From: JADJOM01 sp046327715
GTDB taxonomy: Bacteria > Gemmatimonadota > Gemmatimonadetes > Gemmatimonadales > GWC2-71-9
Reading direction: 5' to 3'
NCBI GenBank assembly: GCA_046327715.1
Contig: JAXLXY010000016.1
Span: forward strand, 7,089 to 71,088
DNA: 64,000 nt
In this document: one piece after another, positions 7,902 to 17,526 of the stretch
Position numbering within the stretch: position 1 is the first letter of the stretch
Layout: the number at the start of each line of letters is the position of its first letter
Translations under genes and position numbers: made by a program
The notes under the pieces: generated by a model
Database searches by the model: none
What the model was told of the DNA's origin: nothing
Seen by the model: only the letters and a program-made list of their open reading frames with translations

Positions 7902-9662
7902 CTAGGCCCCCTCCCCCCGCCGCGCCTCGTCGTACCGCAGCCCGCTCGACCCCTCCCCCCGCCCCGCGGTCTTCCGCCGGGCAATCCAGAGGTAGGTCTC
8001 CCCCCCCGTCCACCGCGCCCGCACCACCTCCCGGGTGAGCTTGAGTCCGGTCCGCGGCACCGCCTCCTCCCGCACCCGGTAGGGCGCCTCCCCCGGACGC
8101 CGCAGCAGCCGCCCCACCGGCTCCGGGATGACGCCGTCCGGCCGCACCATCCGCCCCTGCTCCAGCACGGTCTCCCCGGTGACCTGGCTGAGCGACACCG
8201 GCAGCATCGGGAACCAGTGCCAGGGCACGAAGCTCTGCAGCCGGTACACCAGCGGCGAAGCGGTCACCGGCACCGGCTCCGCCGGCTCCCCCGCCGCCGC
8301 CGCCACGTGGCGGTCCCGGCCCGCCCACGCCGCCCCCGCCCCACCCTCCACCACCTGCTCGATGGCCCACACCAGGTTGGCCTGCTCGTCGCGCGCCACC
8401 CGGATGTCCTCCACCGGCTCGCCCGACAGCCGCACCGCCGCCGCGCTCGGTGGCAACACGAAGAACTCCGCCGGCGCCCCGCCCTGCCCCGGCTGGGCGA
8501 TGGAAAAGCAGCTCCAGCGGGCCCCGGCCGGCGCCGGCCCCTGGTCGGCCCGGTCCACCAGCGTGGCCCCGCCGAACACGTCGTGCACCACGAGCTCATC
8601 CACCCGCGTGACACTCCCCACCGGCAGGTCGAGCGGCACCACGAAGTAGTCGTTGCCGTGGATCAGCATGAAGTCCATGACCAGGAGCTTGGCGAGGTCC
8701 CGCTTGTCGGGGATCACCGCGCCAAAGTCGGTGCCGCCCCGCTCGAAATCCCACCAGCGGTGGTTGGGCATGCCGCGGAACCGGACAAAGGCCGGCAGCC
8801 GACTCTCCCGCAGCAGCTCGACCGCCGGCACGGCATCCTCCCCGGCCGCGCCCCGCGCGGCCAGGTCGAAGGTGTACCACTCGAAGGTGGCGCCACGATC
8901 CGGGGTGGCGGTGAAGCCGAGCACGCCGCCCGCCGGATCCTCCGCCGCCACCTCCACCTGGTACTCCAGGTGATCCGTCACCCAGCTGGTGCCGGTATCG
9001 CCGCCCAGCGCACCGAGGGTGTCGGCCACCAGCGCCTGCAGCGCCGTCACCGCCGCGCTGAGTTGCGCCGCGAAGGGCGCCACCCCGGGCCGCGCCAGCA
9101 GCGCCGGGGTGGCCCCCGCCCGCGCCAGGCCCACGCCATCGAGCGCGCGCCCCGCGATGAGGTCGCCGAAGCGTCGCGCCGCGCCATCGGCCGGGTCCAC
9201 CGCGCCGCCATCGGGCGGGAAGAGCTGCCGCACCTCCGCCAGGAGCTGGTCGCGCTGGCCCGGCGTGAGTCCCTCATCGAGCAGCAGGCGGCCCAGCTCC
9301 TGGCCCAGCTCGGCCTGCACCGCCAGGTCCGCGCCGAAGCCCTCGGTCTCGACCAGCTCCTCGAGCGGGCGGGTGATGGGCCGCATGGGGCCGGGCTCTG
9401 CCGCCCCGCGGGGCCGCCAGCCGGTAATCGGCGCGGTCCGGCCCCGCACGGAGATCCACGCCGGGCTGGCGGCGTCCTCGCCCTGGAACTCGCCGAACTG
9501 CCACTGCCGGGTCAGGAACCAGAGCGGATCCCGCACCCGGGCCGCCACGGTGTCCTGGACCTCGGGCGCACGGGGCCGGGGCTCCAGCCGGTTCCACCAG
9601 GTGACCGCCGGACGCTGGGCCTTGATCCTGGCCTCGAGCACCGGCTGCAGCACACCGCTCAT
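7902..9662 (-). CDS. Unknown 586-aa protein, last gene of the protease/giant-protein operon
   Basis: No known family recognised. The N terminus has an unusual aromatic run (VTWWNRLEPRPRAPEVQD, then DPLWFLTRQWQFGEFQGED), and the middle has NHRWWDFERGGTDFGAVIP followed by LVMDFMLIHGNDYFVVPLDL. These look like conserved, structured motifs and not low-complexity sequence. There is no signal peptide or membrane segment. The ATG overlaps the stop of the 1578-residue gene (ATGA), so translation is coupled. A short GC palindrome spans the stop codon, but no clear terminator follows before tRNA-Gln. The role must be read from the operon as a whole and is unknown. Confidence 0.8.
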   Translation of the reverse strand: MSGVLQPVLEARIKAQRPAVTWWNRLEPRPRAPEVQDTVAARVRDPLWFLTRQWQFGEFQGEDAASPAWISVRGRTAPITGWRPRGAAEPGPMRPITRPLEELVETEGFGADLAVQAELGQELGRLLLDEGLTPGQRDQLLAEVRQLFPPDGGAVDPADGAARRFGDLIAGRALDGVGLARAGATPALLARPGVAPFAAQLSAAVTALQALVADTLGALGGDTGTSWVTDHLEYQVEVAAEDPAGGVLGFTATPDRGATFEWYTFDLAARGAAGEDAVPAVELLRESRLPAFVRFRGMPNHRWWDFERGGTDFGAVIPDKRDLAKLLVMDFMLIHGNDYFVVPLDLPVGSVTRVDELVVHDVFGGATLVDRADQGPAPAGARWSCFSIAQPGQGGAPAEFFVLPPSAAAVRLSGEPVEDIRVARDEQANLVWAIEQVVEGGAGAAWAGRDRHVAAAAGEPAEPVPVTASPLVYRLQSFVPWHWFPMLPVSLSQVTGETVLEQGRMVRPDGVIPEPVGRLLRRPGEAPYRVREEAVPRTGLKLTREVVRARWTGGETYLWIARRKTAGRGEGSSGLRYDEARRGEGA

Positions 9663-12600
9663 GGCACCACCTCCGCCCGCGCGACGATCCGCCGCTCCTG
9701 GGCCAGGGCCTTGATGAAGTCGGTCCGGACGGTGACCTCGTCGCTGCTGTCGGCCAGGCAGATGGCGGGGAGGAGCTGGCCCAGCGCCCCCAGCCGCTCA
9801 CCATCGACGGCGCGGATGCCGGCCAGGTCGAGGGTCTCCTGCAACGCATTCACCAGCCAGTCCAGCCGCCAGGCCTTGGCGTGCTCCTCCGGCGGCACCG
9901 CCACCAGCACGGCCTGCGGCGCCTCGGCGCCGGGGTCGTCATAGTGGAACGCCACGCCGGTCTGCTCGGTGGTCGCGGGGATGGTCTCCACCCACTGGTC
10001 GAGGAGCAGCCCCGCCCATGGGGCGTTGACCGCCGGCGCGTCGGCCCGGAGGAGCAGCAGGGAGACGAGGCCGGCCCGGGGCCGGCTGGCCTCGTCGGCG
10101 AAGGGCAGCGCGGCCCAGCGGGCGGTGGCGTCGTAGGGCAGCTGCGCCACCCGGCGCGGCAGGTCGGCCGCCCCGAGCGCGGCACCGGCGAGTTCCAGGC
10201 GGCGCCAGGCGCCGATCGGCGGGCGCACCCGCGATGCCACCAGCTCGAACTTCCGGAGCGCGGCACGGCGAGGGGCGGGCGCGCCGGCGATGAAGCCGGG
10301 CGCCTCGCCCTGCACGAGGGCGTTGCCCAGCTCGGCGGCGGCGGGCACGTCGAACCGCGGCAGGAAGGGCATGGCCGCGCCCACGAGGAGGTCGAGCGCA
10401 TCGCGTGCAGCGCCGAGCCGGAAGCGATCGTCGGTGGCGTGCAGCGGCTGCGCCGCTTCCTCGAGGATGACCCGCGCCTTGTCGAGCCGGCGGGTGACTT
10501 CGGCGAGGACGCTCTCGCCCTGGGCCACCAGCTCCGGCCGCAGCCCGGGATCGTTCCCGAAGCTGCTGGCCGGCCACGCCCCGGTGATGCCGCGCGTGGC
10601 GAGCCCGCGGAGCGCCGCCCGCAGCGGGGCGAGGTTGAAGGCCGCCGCCGGCGCCGCGGCGCGGGCCGCCGCGAGCAGCGGCTCGAACGCCTGCCGCGTG
10701 AGGTCGAGGTCATCACAGGCGCCCTGCACCCGGCCCAGCGCCTCCCCCGCGCGGTGATCGGCGGCGCGGGCCTCCGCCTCGCGGTCCTCCGCCACCAGGT
10801 CCTTCGGCGCGAGCGGGCGGCTCCCCGTCAGCACCGCGCGCGCCGCGCGGGCCAGCTCCAGGAAGTCGGCGAAGCAGCGATCCACCGCCGGGTCGAAGGC
10901 GCCCCCGCGGCCATACGCGATCCGCGCCTCGGTCTCGACCACGAGGCCCAGCTTGCCGTGCGCCACCTCGAGCACGCGGCGGTCGAGTTCGGAGGACGGT
11001 GCGCGGGTGGCCCTGGCGGCCGCCTGTCCCGCGGTGTCGGCCAGGAGGAGGAGGTCGATCGGCCGGAGGCCCAGGTCGGCGAGGGTGACCTGGGTGAACC
11101 CGGTGGGCGCCTCGATGGGCCCGAACTCGACCTCGCACTGGTACGCATCGGGCCGGCCGAAGAGCCCGCCGAGCCAGGCGTCGAGCGCGGGCTCGAGCGC
11201 GGCGCGTGGCGTGGCCACGCCGGGATAGCCGGCGGGGAGCGGCGCGGCCCCCGTGGCCACCAGCGCGACCCGGTGGGTGAGCGGCGTGCCTCGCCGCGGC
11301 TGGGTGGCGATCTCGGGATCAGGCGGCCGCACGGTGCCCTGCGCCATGGCGTCGAGGGTGGCGGCCGCCACGCCGGGACTGCCCTTCACCAGCTGGTACA
11401 CCCCTTCGGCGAGGAGGAGGTCGGAGACGGCGTCCACGGTGTCGTCGAGCCGCACCAGCTCGGCCTCGACGCCCGCGCGGTCGGACCCCGCCACCGGGAA
11501 CCCCGCAGCGCCCCAGGGCACCTCGCCATCACGCCACGCGGTGCGGAGGCGCAGGCCATCGACAACGTTGCGGGCGGCGATGTGGTCGAGCGGCTGGCCC
11601 GGGTCATCCGGGTCCTGGTCGCCGGGGTCGCCGGTCTTGGCGGCCACCAGCGGATAGCGGGCCCGGAGCGGCGCGATGTACTTGTCGAGGCCGCGATCGT
11701 GCAGGCCGCGCTCTACCTGGTAGCCGAACACGGCGCCGATGGGCTGGCCCTCGCGCACCGCGTCGAGCACGAAGCGCGCGGTGCGCACCCGGACGGAAGT
11801 GAGGTCCACGGCATAGGCCTGGCGGTCGGCACCGGTGCGGGAGAGGTAGCCGTTGCGGAGCACCGCCGCCGCGGCCGCGTGGGTCATGGAGGGCGCGTGC
11901 ACGTAGCCGCCGTTGCCGGACTGGCGCGCGGCGGCGGTGCCATCGGCCAGTATCACCGGATGGGCGCCGGCCGTGGGCCGGGGCCTGAGGTCCTCGACCC
12001 AGCCGTAGGCGCCGAGGTGGCAGCCGGTGGGCGTGGCGGCGCGCAGGCGCTCGAGCCTCCGGCTCGCCAGCGCGGTGATCCAGGCGTCGAGCCGGTGGGA
12101 ACAGAGGTCGAGCGTCTCGGTGAAGAGCCGCTCCAGCTCGGCCGTGGGTGCGCCGGAGAGGATGCCGAGGGCATCGCGGTAGCCCACCACGGACTCGTCG
12201 GGGACCAGTGCGCGCACCAGGCCCGCGTTGCCGGGATGGGCCAGGAACTGGTGCAGTGGCTGGGTGCCGGTCACCTGCGGCACCGCGGCCAGCATCTGGG
12301 CCATGCGGTTGGGGCGCTGCCCCGCGGCGGCCAGGCCCGTCAGTTCCCGCTCGGCCCCGTCCAGGGCCTCGAAGACCTGGTAGCGCTGCCCGATCAGGTA
12401 CGAGGCGCGCTGGTATTCGAGCAGCGCGCCGTGCCGCAGCAGGCGGTAGAGCAGCGAGACGGGCCGCTCGCCGCCGGCCGGCCATTCCTGCTGCAGCAGC
12501 TCGGGCACGCCGGCGCCGCGGATCCAGTCGAGGTAGTTGGGCGCCAGCGGGCTGGTCTCGGAGACCGGCTCCTCGGTGACCAGGTGGTAGCGGAACGGCC

Positions 12601-14395
12601 ACGCGTCCTTGTTGAAGTTCATGCGCGCGATGCGGGCGCGCCATTCGGGGTGGCCCAGACGGTCGAAGATGGCGATGGCGTTGCCCTGGCCGGCGTCGAG
12701 CCACTGGGCCCAGACATCGCCGAGGCCCACCAGGCCGAGCAGGTTCCAGAGCGCGTCCTCGCCCATGAGCGGGCGCACCCGCACCTCGCGGGTGCTGGCG
12801 TCGAGGCCGAGGGTGGCAAGCAGGTCGGCGTCGGGGTCGCTGGTGGAACCCACGCGGGCCACCTGCGAAACCTGGGCGCTCCACAGGTCGCGTAGCCGGC
12901 GGAGCGCGTCGGGCAGGACCGCGGCCGCGGCGCCCTCGCGACTGCCCGGGACCCAGTGCGCCAGCGAGCTGATGGGCAGCACGCCGTAGGGGGTGTTGCC
13001 CACGCGAAAGGCGGCGAGCGGGCCGCGGCCGCGCACGTGGTTGACGAAGAACTGGCGGGCGGACTCGATGGCGGCGTCGTCGAAGACCGGGCTCATCAGT
13101 TCCCGCAGGAAGTAGCCCCAGGTCACCGGCCAGAGGGCGCGCGCCATGGCGCCCGCGCGCTCTTCCTCGCGACCATCGGCGCCGTCGAGGTGCGCCGGCA
13201 GCGCGGCGGGGAGGCCGAGCGCGGCTGCCCAGCGCGGCCCGTCCCGGGTGGGGCCGGCGGCGAGCCCGAGGCGCTCCACCTGAAAGCTCCGGCGGCCGTC
13301 GGTATCCGCGGGCGGGTACGGCGCCGCGGCCTGGGAGGTGTTGTTGGTCGGGGTGCCCTGCGGCACCAGGGCCAGGCCGCGATCGTGACGATGGTGGGTG
13401 AACAGCTCGCCCAGGCTGGTGGCGCTCACGTCGGGCGCGAGCGAGGACTTGACCCCGTAGACGATGACCCGGCGGAAGCCCTGCCGCTCGGCCGGGAGGA
13501 GCGGGATGCGGAGCGCCATGCCCACCTGCACCGCCGCCTCGAAGTCGACCGTCCAGCGCACCTCGTCGTTGAGCTGCAGGCCGTCATCGCCGAGCGGCGA
13601 GGCGGGCTCGTCGGGATCGGGCGAGAAGGTGAGCGCCAGCGGCTCGACGATCGGCGCGCCGGTCACGATGCGCTGGCTGTCCTCGAGCTGCAGGACCACG
13701 TGCCAGCGGTCGGGCAGCAGGCGCGCCTCGGCCGGCCGGGTCCAGCTCGCCTCGCGCCGGGCCACCGCGGGAAGGACCGGCGGCTCGGCGGGGCGGGCGA
13801 CGAGGTTGGTCGGCGTGAGCGCCTGCGCCACCCAGGCGGCGCGCGCCGCGCCGAGCGCGCCGACCAGCCCCTTCCAGGCGGCGCGCTCCTCGGTCTCGCC
13901 GGGCCAGGCGGCGGCCCAGAAGGCGGTGCCGTCGGCGACCTCCTCGTCGGTGAGCTCGGGCTCGAAGCCGTCGGCGAGGATGTCATCGGGGTAGATGCGG
14001 AGCAGCAGGTCGCCGCCGCGGAAGCGGGTCTCGATCCGCACCGGGAGCAGGACGATGGGCTGGTGCCCCGCGAGCCGGGCCACCTCCTGCTCCGGGTCGG
14101 GCGCGATCCGCTGGGCGAGGTCGGCGGCCAGCGAGGCCCGCGCCCTCGTGGCGGAGGCACGCGCCGCACGGAGGCGTTCCTGCGCGTGGTCTACCGTCGC
14201 CGGCTCGCCAGCGGAGGCGGGGGCCGCGGGATCGTGCGGTCGCGCCGTGGCGTCGCGGCCGGCCGCGGCGGCCTCCGCGCGGGCGGCCTTGAGCGCGACG
14301 GCCGCGCGGCGCAGGTCCACGCGGGCATCGTCCAGCAGCGCCCGCTGGTGCTCCAGCGGGTCGGGCCGGGCGGCGGGATCAGGGGGCGTGGGCAT
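9659..14395 (-). CDS. Unknown giant protein (1578 aa)
   Basis: Not recognised. The start is ATG 14395, which overlaps the stop of the 1042-residue gene (TGATG). It opens with a helical, Ala/Arg-rich stretch (LDDARVDLRRAAVALKAARA), a probable coiled coil over residues ~15-90. Later parts mix helices with beta-rich stretches; recognisable-looking motifs include PIVLLPVRIETRF, FFVNHVRGRGPLAAFRVGNT and YGVLPISSLAHWVPGS. No signal peptide or clear membrane span is visible. Size, soluble composition and strict coupling to four other large genes suggest a subunit of a big assembly. A tail or injection-machine role is possible, but I see no sheath, baseplate or spike motif. Confidence 0.85.
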   Translation of the reverse strand: MPTPPDPAARPDPLEHQRALLDDARVDLRRAAVALKAARAEAAAAGRDATARPHDPAAPASAGEPATVDHAQERLRAARASATRARASLAADLAQRIAPDPEQEVARLAGHQPIVLLPVRIETRFRGGDLLLRIYPDDILADGFEPELTDEEVADGTAFWAAAWPGETEERAAWKGLVGALGAARAAWVAQALTPTNLVARPAEPPVLPAVARREASWTRPAEARLLPDRWHVVLQLEDSQRIVTGAPIVEPLALTFSPDPDEPASPLGDDGLQLNDEVRWTVDFEAAVQVGMALRIPLLPAERQGFRRVIVYGVKSSLAPDVSATSLGELFTHHRHDRGLALVPQGTPTNNTSQAAAPYPPADTDGRRSFQVERLGLAAGPTRDGPRWAAALGLPAALPAHLDGADGREEERAGAMARALWPVTWGYFLRELMSPVFDDAAIESARQFFVNHVRGRGPLAAFRVGNTPYGVLPISSLAHWVPGSREGAAAAVLPDALRRLRDLWSAQVSQVARVGSTSDPDADLLATLGLDASTREVRVRPLMGEDALWNLLGLVGLGDVWAQWLDAGQGNAIAIFDRLGHPEWRARIARMNFNKDAWPFRYHLVTEEPVSETSPLAPNYLDWIRGAGVPELLQQEWPAGGERPVSLLYRLLRHGALLEYQRASYLIGQRYQVFEALDGAERELTGLAAAGQRPNRMAQMLAAVPQVTGTQPLHQFLAHPGNAGLVRALVPDESVVGYRDALGILSGAPTAELERLFTETLDLCSHRLDAWITALASRRLERLRAATPTGCHLGAYGWVEDLRPRPTAGAHPVILADGTAAARQSGNGGYVHAPSMTHAAAAAVLRNGYLSRTGADRQAYAVDLTSVRVRTARFVLDAVREGQPIGAVFGYQVERGLHDRGLDKYIAPLRARYPLVAAKTGDPGDQDPDDPGQPLDHIAARNVVDGLRLRTAWRDGEVPWGAAGFPVAGSDRAGVEAELVRLDDTVDAVSDLLLAEGVYQLVKGSPGVAAATLDAMAQGTVRPPDPEIATQPRRGTPLTHRVALVATGAAPLPAGYPGVATPRAALEPALDAWLGGLFGRPDAYQCEVEFGPIEAPTGFTQVTLADLGLRPIDLLLLADTAGQAAARATRAPSSELDRRVLEVAHGKLGLVVETEARIAYGRGGAFDPAVDRCFADFLELARAARAVLTGSRPLAPKDLVAEDREAEARAADHRAGEALGRVQGACDDLDLTRQAFEPLLAAARAAAPAAAFNLAPLRAALRGLATRGITGAWPASSFGNDPGLRPELVAQGESVLAEVTRRLDKARVILEEAAQPLHATDDRFRLGAARDALDLLVGAAMPFLPRFDVPAAAELGNALVQGEAPGFIAGAPAPRRAALRKFELVASRVRPPIGAWRRLELAGAALGAADLPRRVAQLPYDATARWAALPFADEASRPRAGLVSLLLLRADAPAVNAPWAGLLLDQWVETIPATTEQTGVAFHYDDPGAEAPQAVLVAVPPEEHAKAWRLDWLVNALQETLDLAGIRAVDGERLGALGQLLPAICLADSSDEVTVRTDFIKALAQERRIVARAEVVP

Positions 14396-17300
14396 CAGGG
14401 GATCATCTCGGAGGCGTGGATGGCCAGGCGCATCGGGCGCTGCAGCGTGATGAACGCCAGGTCGGAGGCGCGGCTGCCGTGGCGGCCCTGACCCTGGTCG
14501 GCGTGCCAGGCGCGCGGGTCGGCCACGCCACTGGTGTCGGGCAGCGCGGCGTCGAGGTCGATGGTGGTGAGCTGCCCCAGCGCGGCGCGACTGCTCGCAA
14601 GGTTGGCCCAGCCCAGGTCGTTCCACGTGCCGCCGCTCACCGGGAGCCCGAACTGCGCGTCGGCCAGGGTGTCGGCGGCGACGTCGAGCCCGAAGCGCGG
14701 CTGGTGCGAGGGCTCCGCCAGCACGAAGTACCACCCCGGCAGGGCCCCGTTGCGGACGCCATCGCCCAGGACCTCCTCGGCGGTGAGCCGGAATCCGAAG
14801 AAGTTGGCGTCGGGCTGCATGAACCCCGAGAACATCGGGTGGGCCACCTTGAGCGGAATCTCCGACTCATTGGCCGGCTCATCCATCTCGCGCCCCTCGC
14901 TGCCCCAGCGCGCCCGGACGGCGTACACCTCGGTGTCGGGATAGCGCCGCAGCAGGTCGCCGCGGATGAACAGCACCAGGTAGTCGCCGCCGCCCGGCAG
15001 CGGCGGCCGCGGGCTATGCTCGCCGAGCCCGGAGGTGGCGGCCCAGCCGTGGATCGGGGTGATGTCGCGCAGCTGCTCGGGGGTGAGGCCGCCGGTGGGG
15101 GGCGGCACGTACCCGGCCGTGTCCCAGAACTGGCGGAAACAGGTGGCCCGCTGGGTGGTGGGGTACTCGCGCCAGAGGAGCTCGCGCGCCATCTCGTGAT
15201 TGAGGCCGGTCATGTAGGCCTCGATCATCTTCTGGTTGGTCTTGAGCAGGGTGGCCGAGTTGGGCGGGATCTTCTCGAAGCCGGGCAGCAGCCACTCGTT
15301 GCTCAGGTCGGCGAGCGGCCGGTACATGGGCTGGGGAAACTCGGGCGCGGCGAGCAGCGGCTCCAGCGGGTCGGCGGGCTGGAAGTGCATTCCGGGCGCC
15401 AGCTGGTAGCGGCCCGCAAAGGCCTGCGCGATGGTGCGGCTCGGCTCGAGCCGCATGGCCAGGGTCTGGCTCAGCGCGGGGAGGTCCTTCGCGGCCAGGG
15501 TACGCAGTGGTTCGGCCGGCGGCTGCATGCGGTCGAACATCGTGGCGAGCGCCTCGCGCACGGCGATCACCTCACCGGCGGGCGGCGCGGCCGCACCGGC
15601 CGGCACGGTGGGCAACGTCGGCGGGGCGCCGGTGGCCGGCGCGGCGGCGGGAGCATAGGAGGGCGCCGGCGGTGTCTCGCGCAGCAGGTCACCGGTCAGC
15701 GTTCCGTCGCGCAGCGCCACCCGCGGAGCGAGCGCGGCCCGTGCCGCTGCCTGCCACGCCAGGTACCCGAACCCGCCGGCGAGCGCCGCGCCGGCCAGCG
15801 CCAACGGCCACCCGCCGAGCAGCGCCAGGATCACGGCGAGGACCAGCACCAGCCACAACCCGCGGCGGTAGAGGGTGACATCCTCGCGCGCGGCGGCCAC
15901 CGTCTTCGCGGTGACGCCGGCGGGCGCGATGGCGGTTCCGAGCCGCGGCAGGCTCGCCAGCGACTCGGGCGGCGCGGGGGGCGGTGCGGCCTGCAGCAGG
16001 CCGGCGTTGAGCCGGGCCAGGAGCCCGCCGGCGTCGGCCGGGCGGGGACCGAGGCGGCGGCCCAGGGGCCCGAGCGGTCGGGTCAGGCGGCGGAAGGCGC
16101 CCTCGAACACGCCGCGCGGCACCGGGCTCTCGTTGAGGACGGCGCGCACGGTGGTGGGGCTGGCCTTCACCCGGGCATGCAGCGGGGCGGTGAGACCGAG
16201 GACCTGCTCGGGGCCGTGCTTGAAGAGGTGACGGCTGGCGAGCCGCGTGGCCAGCTCGCGGGCGAGCTGGGCCTGGCGCAGCTCCTCATTCAGCTGCCGC
16301 ACCCGGTCCACCTGGTCCCAGGCGCTCGCCATGAGCGCCTCCTGATGTTCCTGGATGACCCGGGTGCCGAGGCCGGCGCCGACCCGGAGCCGGGGATCGA
16401 CGGCCAGCTCCTGGAACCAGAGGGGGCGCTGGGGCTCGACGTCGGCGGTGCATCGGTCGGTCGCGGCGGGCCACTGACCGTAGAGCGGCGGCACCACAGT
16501 GCGCTCGGTTCCCGGCGTGACCGCGCGGTCGGCGGGGAGGTTGAGCAGCTGCTTGAGCCGGGCGATCCAGGTCAGGCGCGCGGGGGCGGGCCACGCCGTG
16601 TCCGGCGTCTTGAGCGCGGTGAGCATGCCGCGAAGGCCGAGCGGCGCCGGATTGGCCGGCGGGAATCCGGGCGAGGCCGCAGAGACGTCCATGTCGCGAA
16701 TGCCGATCGACTCGGGCGCCTCGAACGGCTGGAGCAGCCGGGCGAGCGACTCGAAGTCGCCATCGGGTCCGGTGCCGAAGCGCCAGGAGTAGTAGACCGG
16801 CAGGGTGAGCGGGCCCGAGGGAGTATCGCCCCAGGCGAGCGTCAGCGCGTCGAGCGCACCAGGATCCTGCCCCAGGCCGGTGAGGCGGCCGCGCTGGAAG
16901 GCGGGCACCACCAGCGCGGTGTAGCCGCGGTGCGGCTCGAGGCGCCGGGGTGCCACCAGCCGGGAGCGGATGGCGCCGGAGCGGGCGGCCATGAGGGCCG
17001 CGGCGCGAGCCTCGTCGACCACCTGCTCACCGGCCACCTGCACGTGGGCCCATGCCCAGAGCTGGCGGCTCCGGGGGAGCACCTTCGCGTCGATGATTTC
17101 GACCGCGCCCAGGCGCCCGCTGCCCCCCGGAACGAGCCGCTTGATCTCGGCGTCCTCCAGCACGATCAGCGTAATCCACGGGGTGAGACGGTCACCGCCG
17201 GTGGCGCGGGCTGGGGTGTAGCGCCAGGGCAGGTCGGCCTGGTCGAATTCGATGAGCGGGAAGTAGTTCGGCTCGGCGTCCATGACGCCGGGACGGGGCC

Positions 17301-17523
17301 AGGTGCGGAGCACGCCCAGCGTGTCCACCACCTGGACCTCGCCCGGACCGTGGAGCTCCACCGTGAGCCCACCGGCGAGGCCGGGATCGCCGTTGAAGCG
17401 GACCTGGATAGGCAGGGTCACGCGGGGCTCGTTGCCGGCGGTGCCATCCACCCGGGCGATCTCCGTCCCGACCCCGGTGCGAAGCCACGGCAGGAAGGCG
17501 TACTGGCCGCTGGTGAGGCTCAT
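14395..17523 (-). CDS. Unknown 1042-aa protein with a central membrane hairpin
   Basis: Not recognised. It begins MSLTSGQYAFLPWLRTGVG, a beta-like start. Residues ~553-600 form two closely spaced hydrophobic segments (LVLVLAVILALLGG and ALAGAALAGGFGYLA), the only clear membrane-like region in the giant proteins of this operon. Halves on either side are soluble: the N-terminal half is beta-rich with VTLPIQVRFNGDP, and the C-terminal half has an aromatic-rich part (YLDWIR-like and FWDTAGYVPPP motifs) and a domain with YLVLFIRGDLLRRYP. It starts 3 bp after the DUF6603-like gene and ends in a TGATG overlap with the next, so it belongs to the same transcript. It could anchor the assembly to the inner membrane. 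Confidence 0.82.
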   Translation of the reverse strand: MSLTSGQYAFLPWLRTGVGTEIARVDGTAGNEPRVTLPIQVRFNGDPGLAGGLTVELHGPGEVQVVDTLGVLRTWPRPGVMDAEPNYFPLIEFDQADLPWRYTPARATGGDRLTPWITLIVLEDAEIKRLVPGGSGRLGAVEIIDAKVLPRSRQLWAWAHVQVAGEQVVDEARAAALMAARSGAIRSRLVAPRRLEPHRGYTALVVPAFQRGRLTGLGQDPGALDALTLAWGDTPSGPLTLPVYYSWRFGTGPDGDFESLARLLQPFEAPESIGIRDMDVSAASPGFPPANPAPLGLRGMLTALKTPDTAWPAPARLTWIARLKQLLNLPADRAVTPGTERTVVPPLYGQWPAATDRCTADVEPQRPLWFQELAVDPRLRVGAGLGTRVIQEHQEALMASAWDQVDRVRQLNEELRQAQLARELATRLASRHLFKHGPEQVLGLTAPLHARVKASPTTVRAVLNESPVPRGVFEGAFRRLTRPLGPLGRRLGPRPADAGGLLARLNAGLLQAAPPPAPPESLASLPRLGTAIAPAGVTAKTVAAAREDVTLYRRGLWLVLVLAVILALLGGWPLALAGAALAGGFGYLAWQAAARAALAPRVALRDGTLTGDLLRETPPAPSYAPAAAPATGAPPTLPTVPAGAAAPPAGEVIAVREALATMFDRMQPPAEPLRTLAAKDLPALSQTLAMRLEPSRTIAQAFAGRYQLAPGMHFQPADPLEPLLAAPEFPQPMYRPLADLSNEWLLPGFEKIPPNSATLLKTNQKMIEAYMTGLNHEMARELLWREYPTTQRATCFRQFWDTAGYVPPPTGGLTPEQLRDITPIHGWAATSGLGEHSPRPPLPGGGDYLVLFIRGDLLRRYPDTEVYAVRARWGSEGREMDEPANESEIPLKVAHPMFSGFMQPDANFFGFRLTAEEVLGDGVRNGALPGWYFVLAEPSHQPRFGLDVAADTLADAQFGLPVSGGTWNDLGWANLASSRAALGQLTTIDLDAALPDTSGVADPRAWHADQGQGRHGSRASDLAFITLQRPMRLAIHASEMIP

Positions 17524-17526
17524 GGG

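Noticed and set aside
8217..14491. Several long plus-strand frames opposite the giant-protein genes
   Set aside because: Arg/Gly/His-rich shadow frames caused by high GC; the minus strand shows conserved-looking motifs and operon overlaps.
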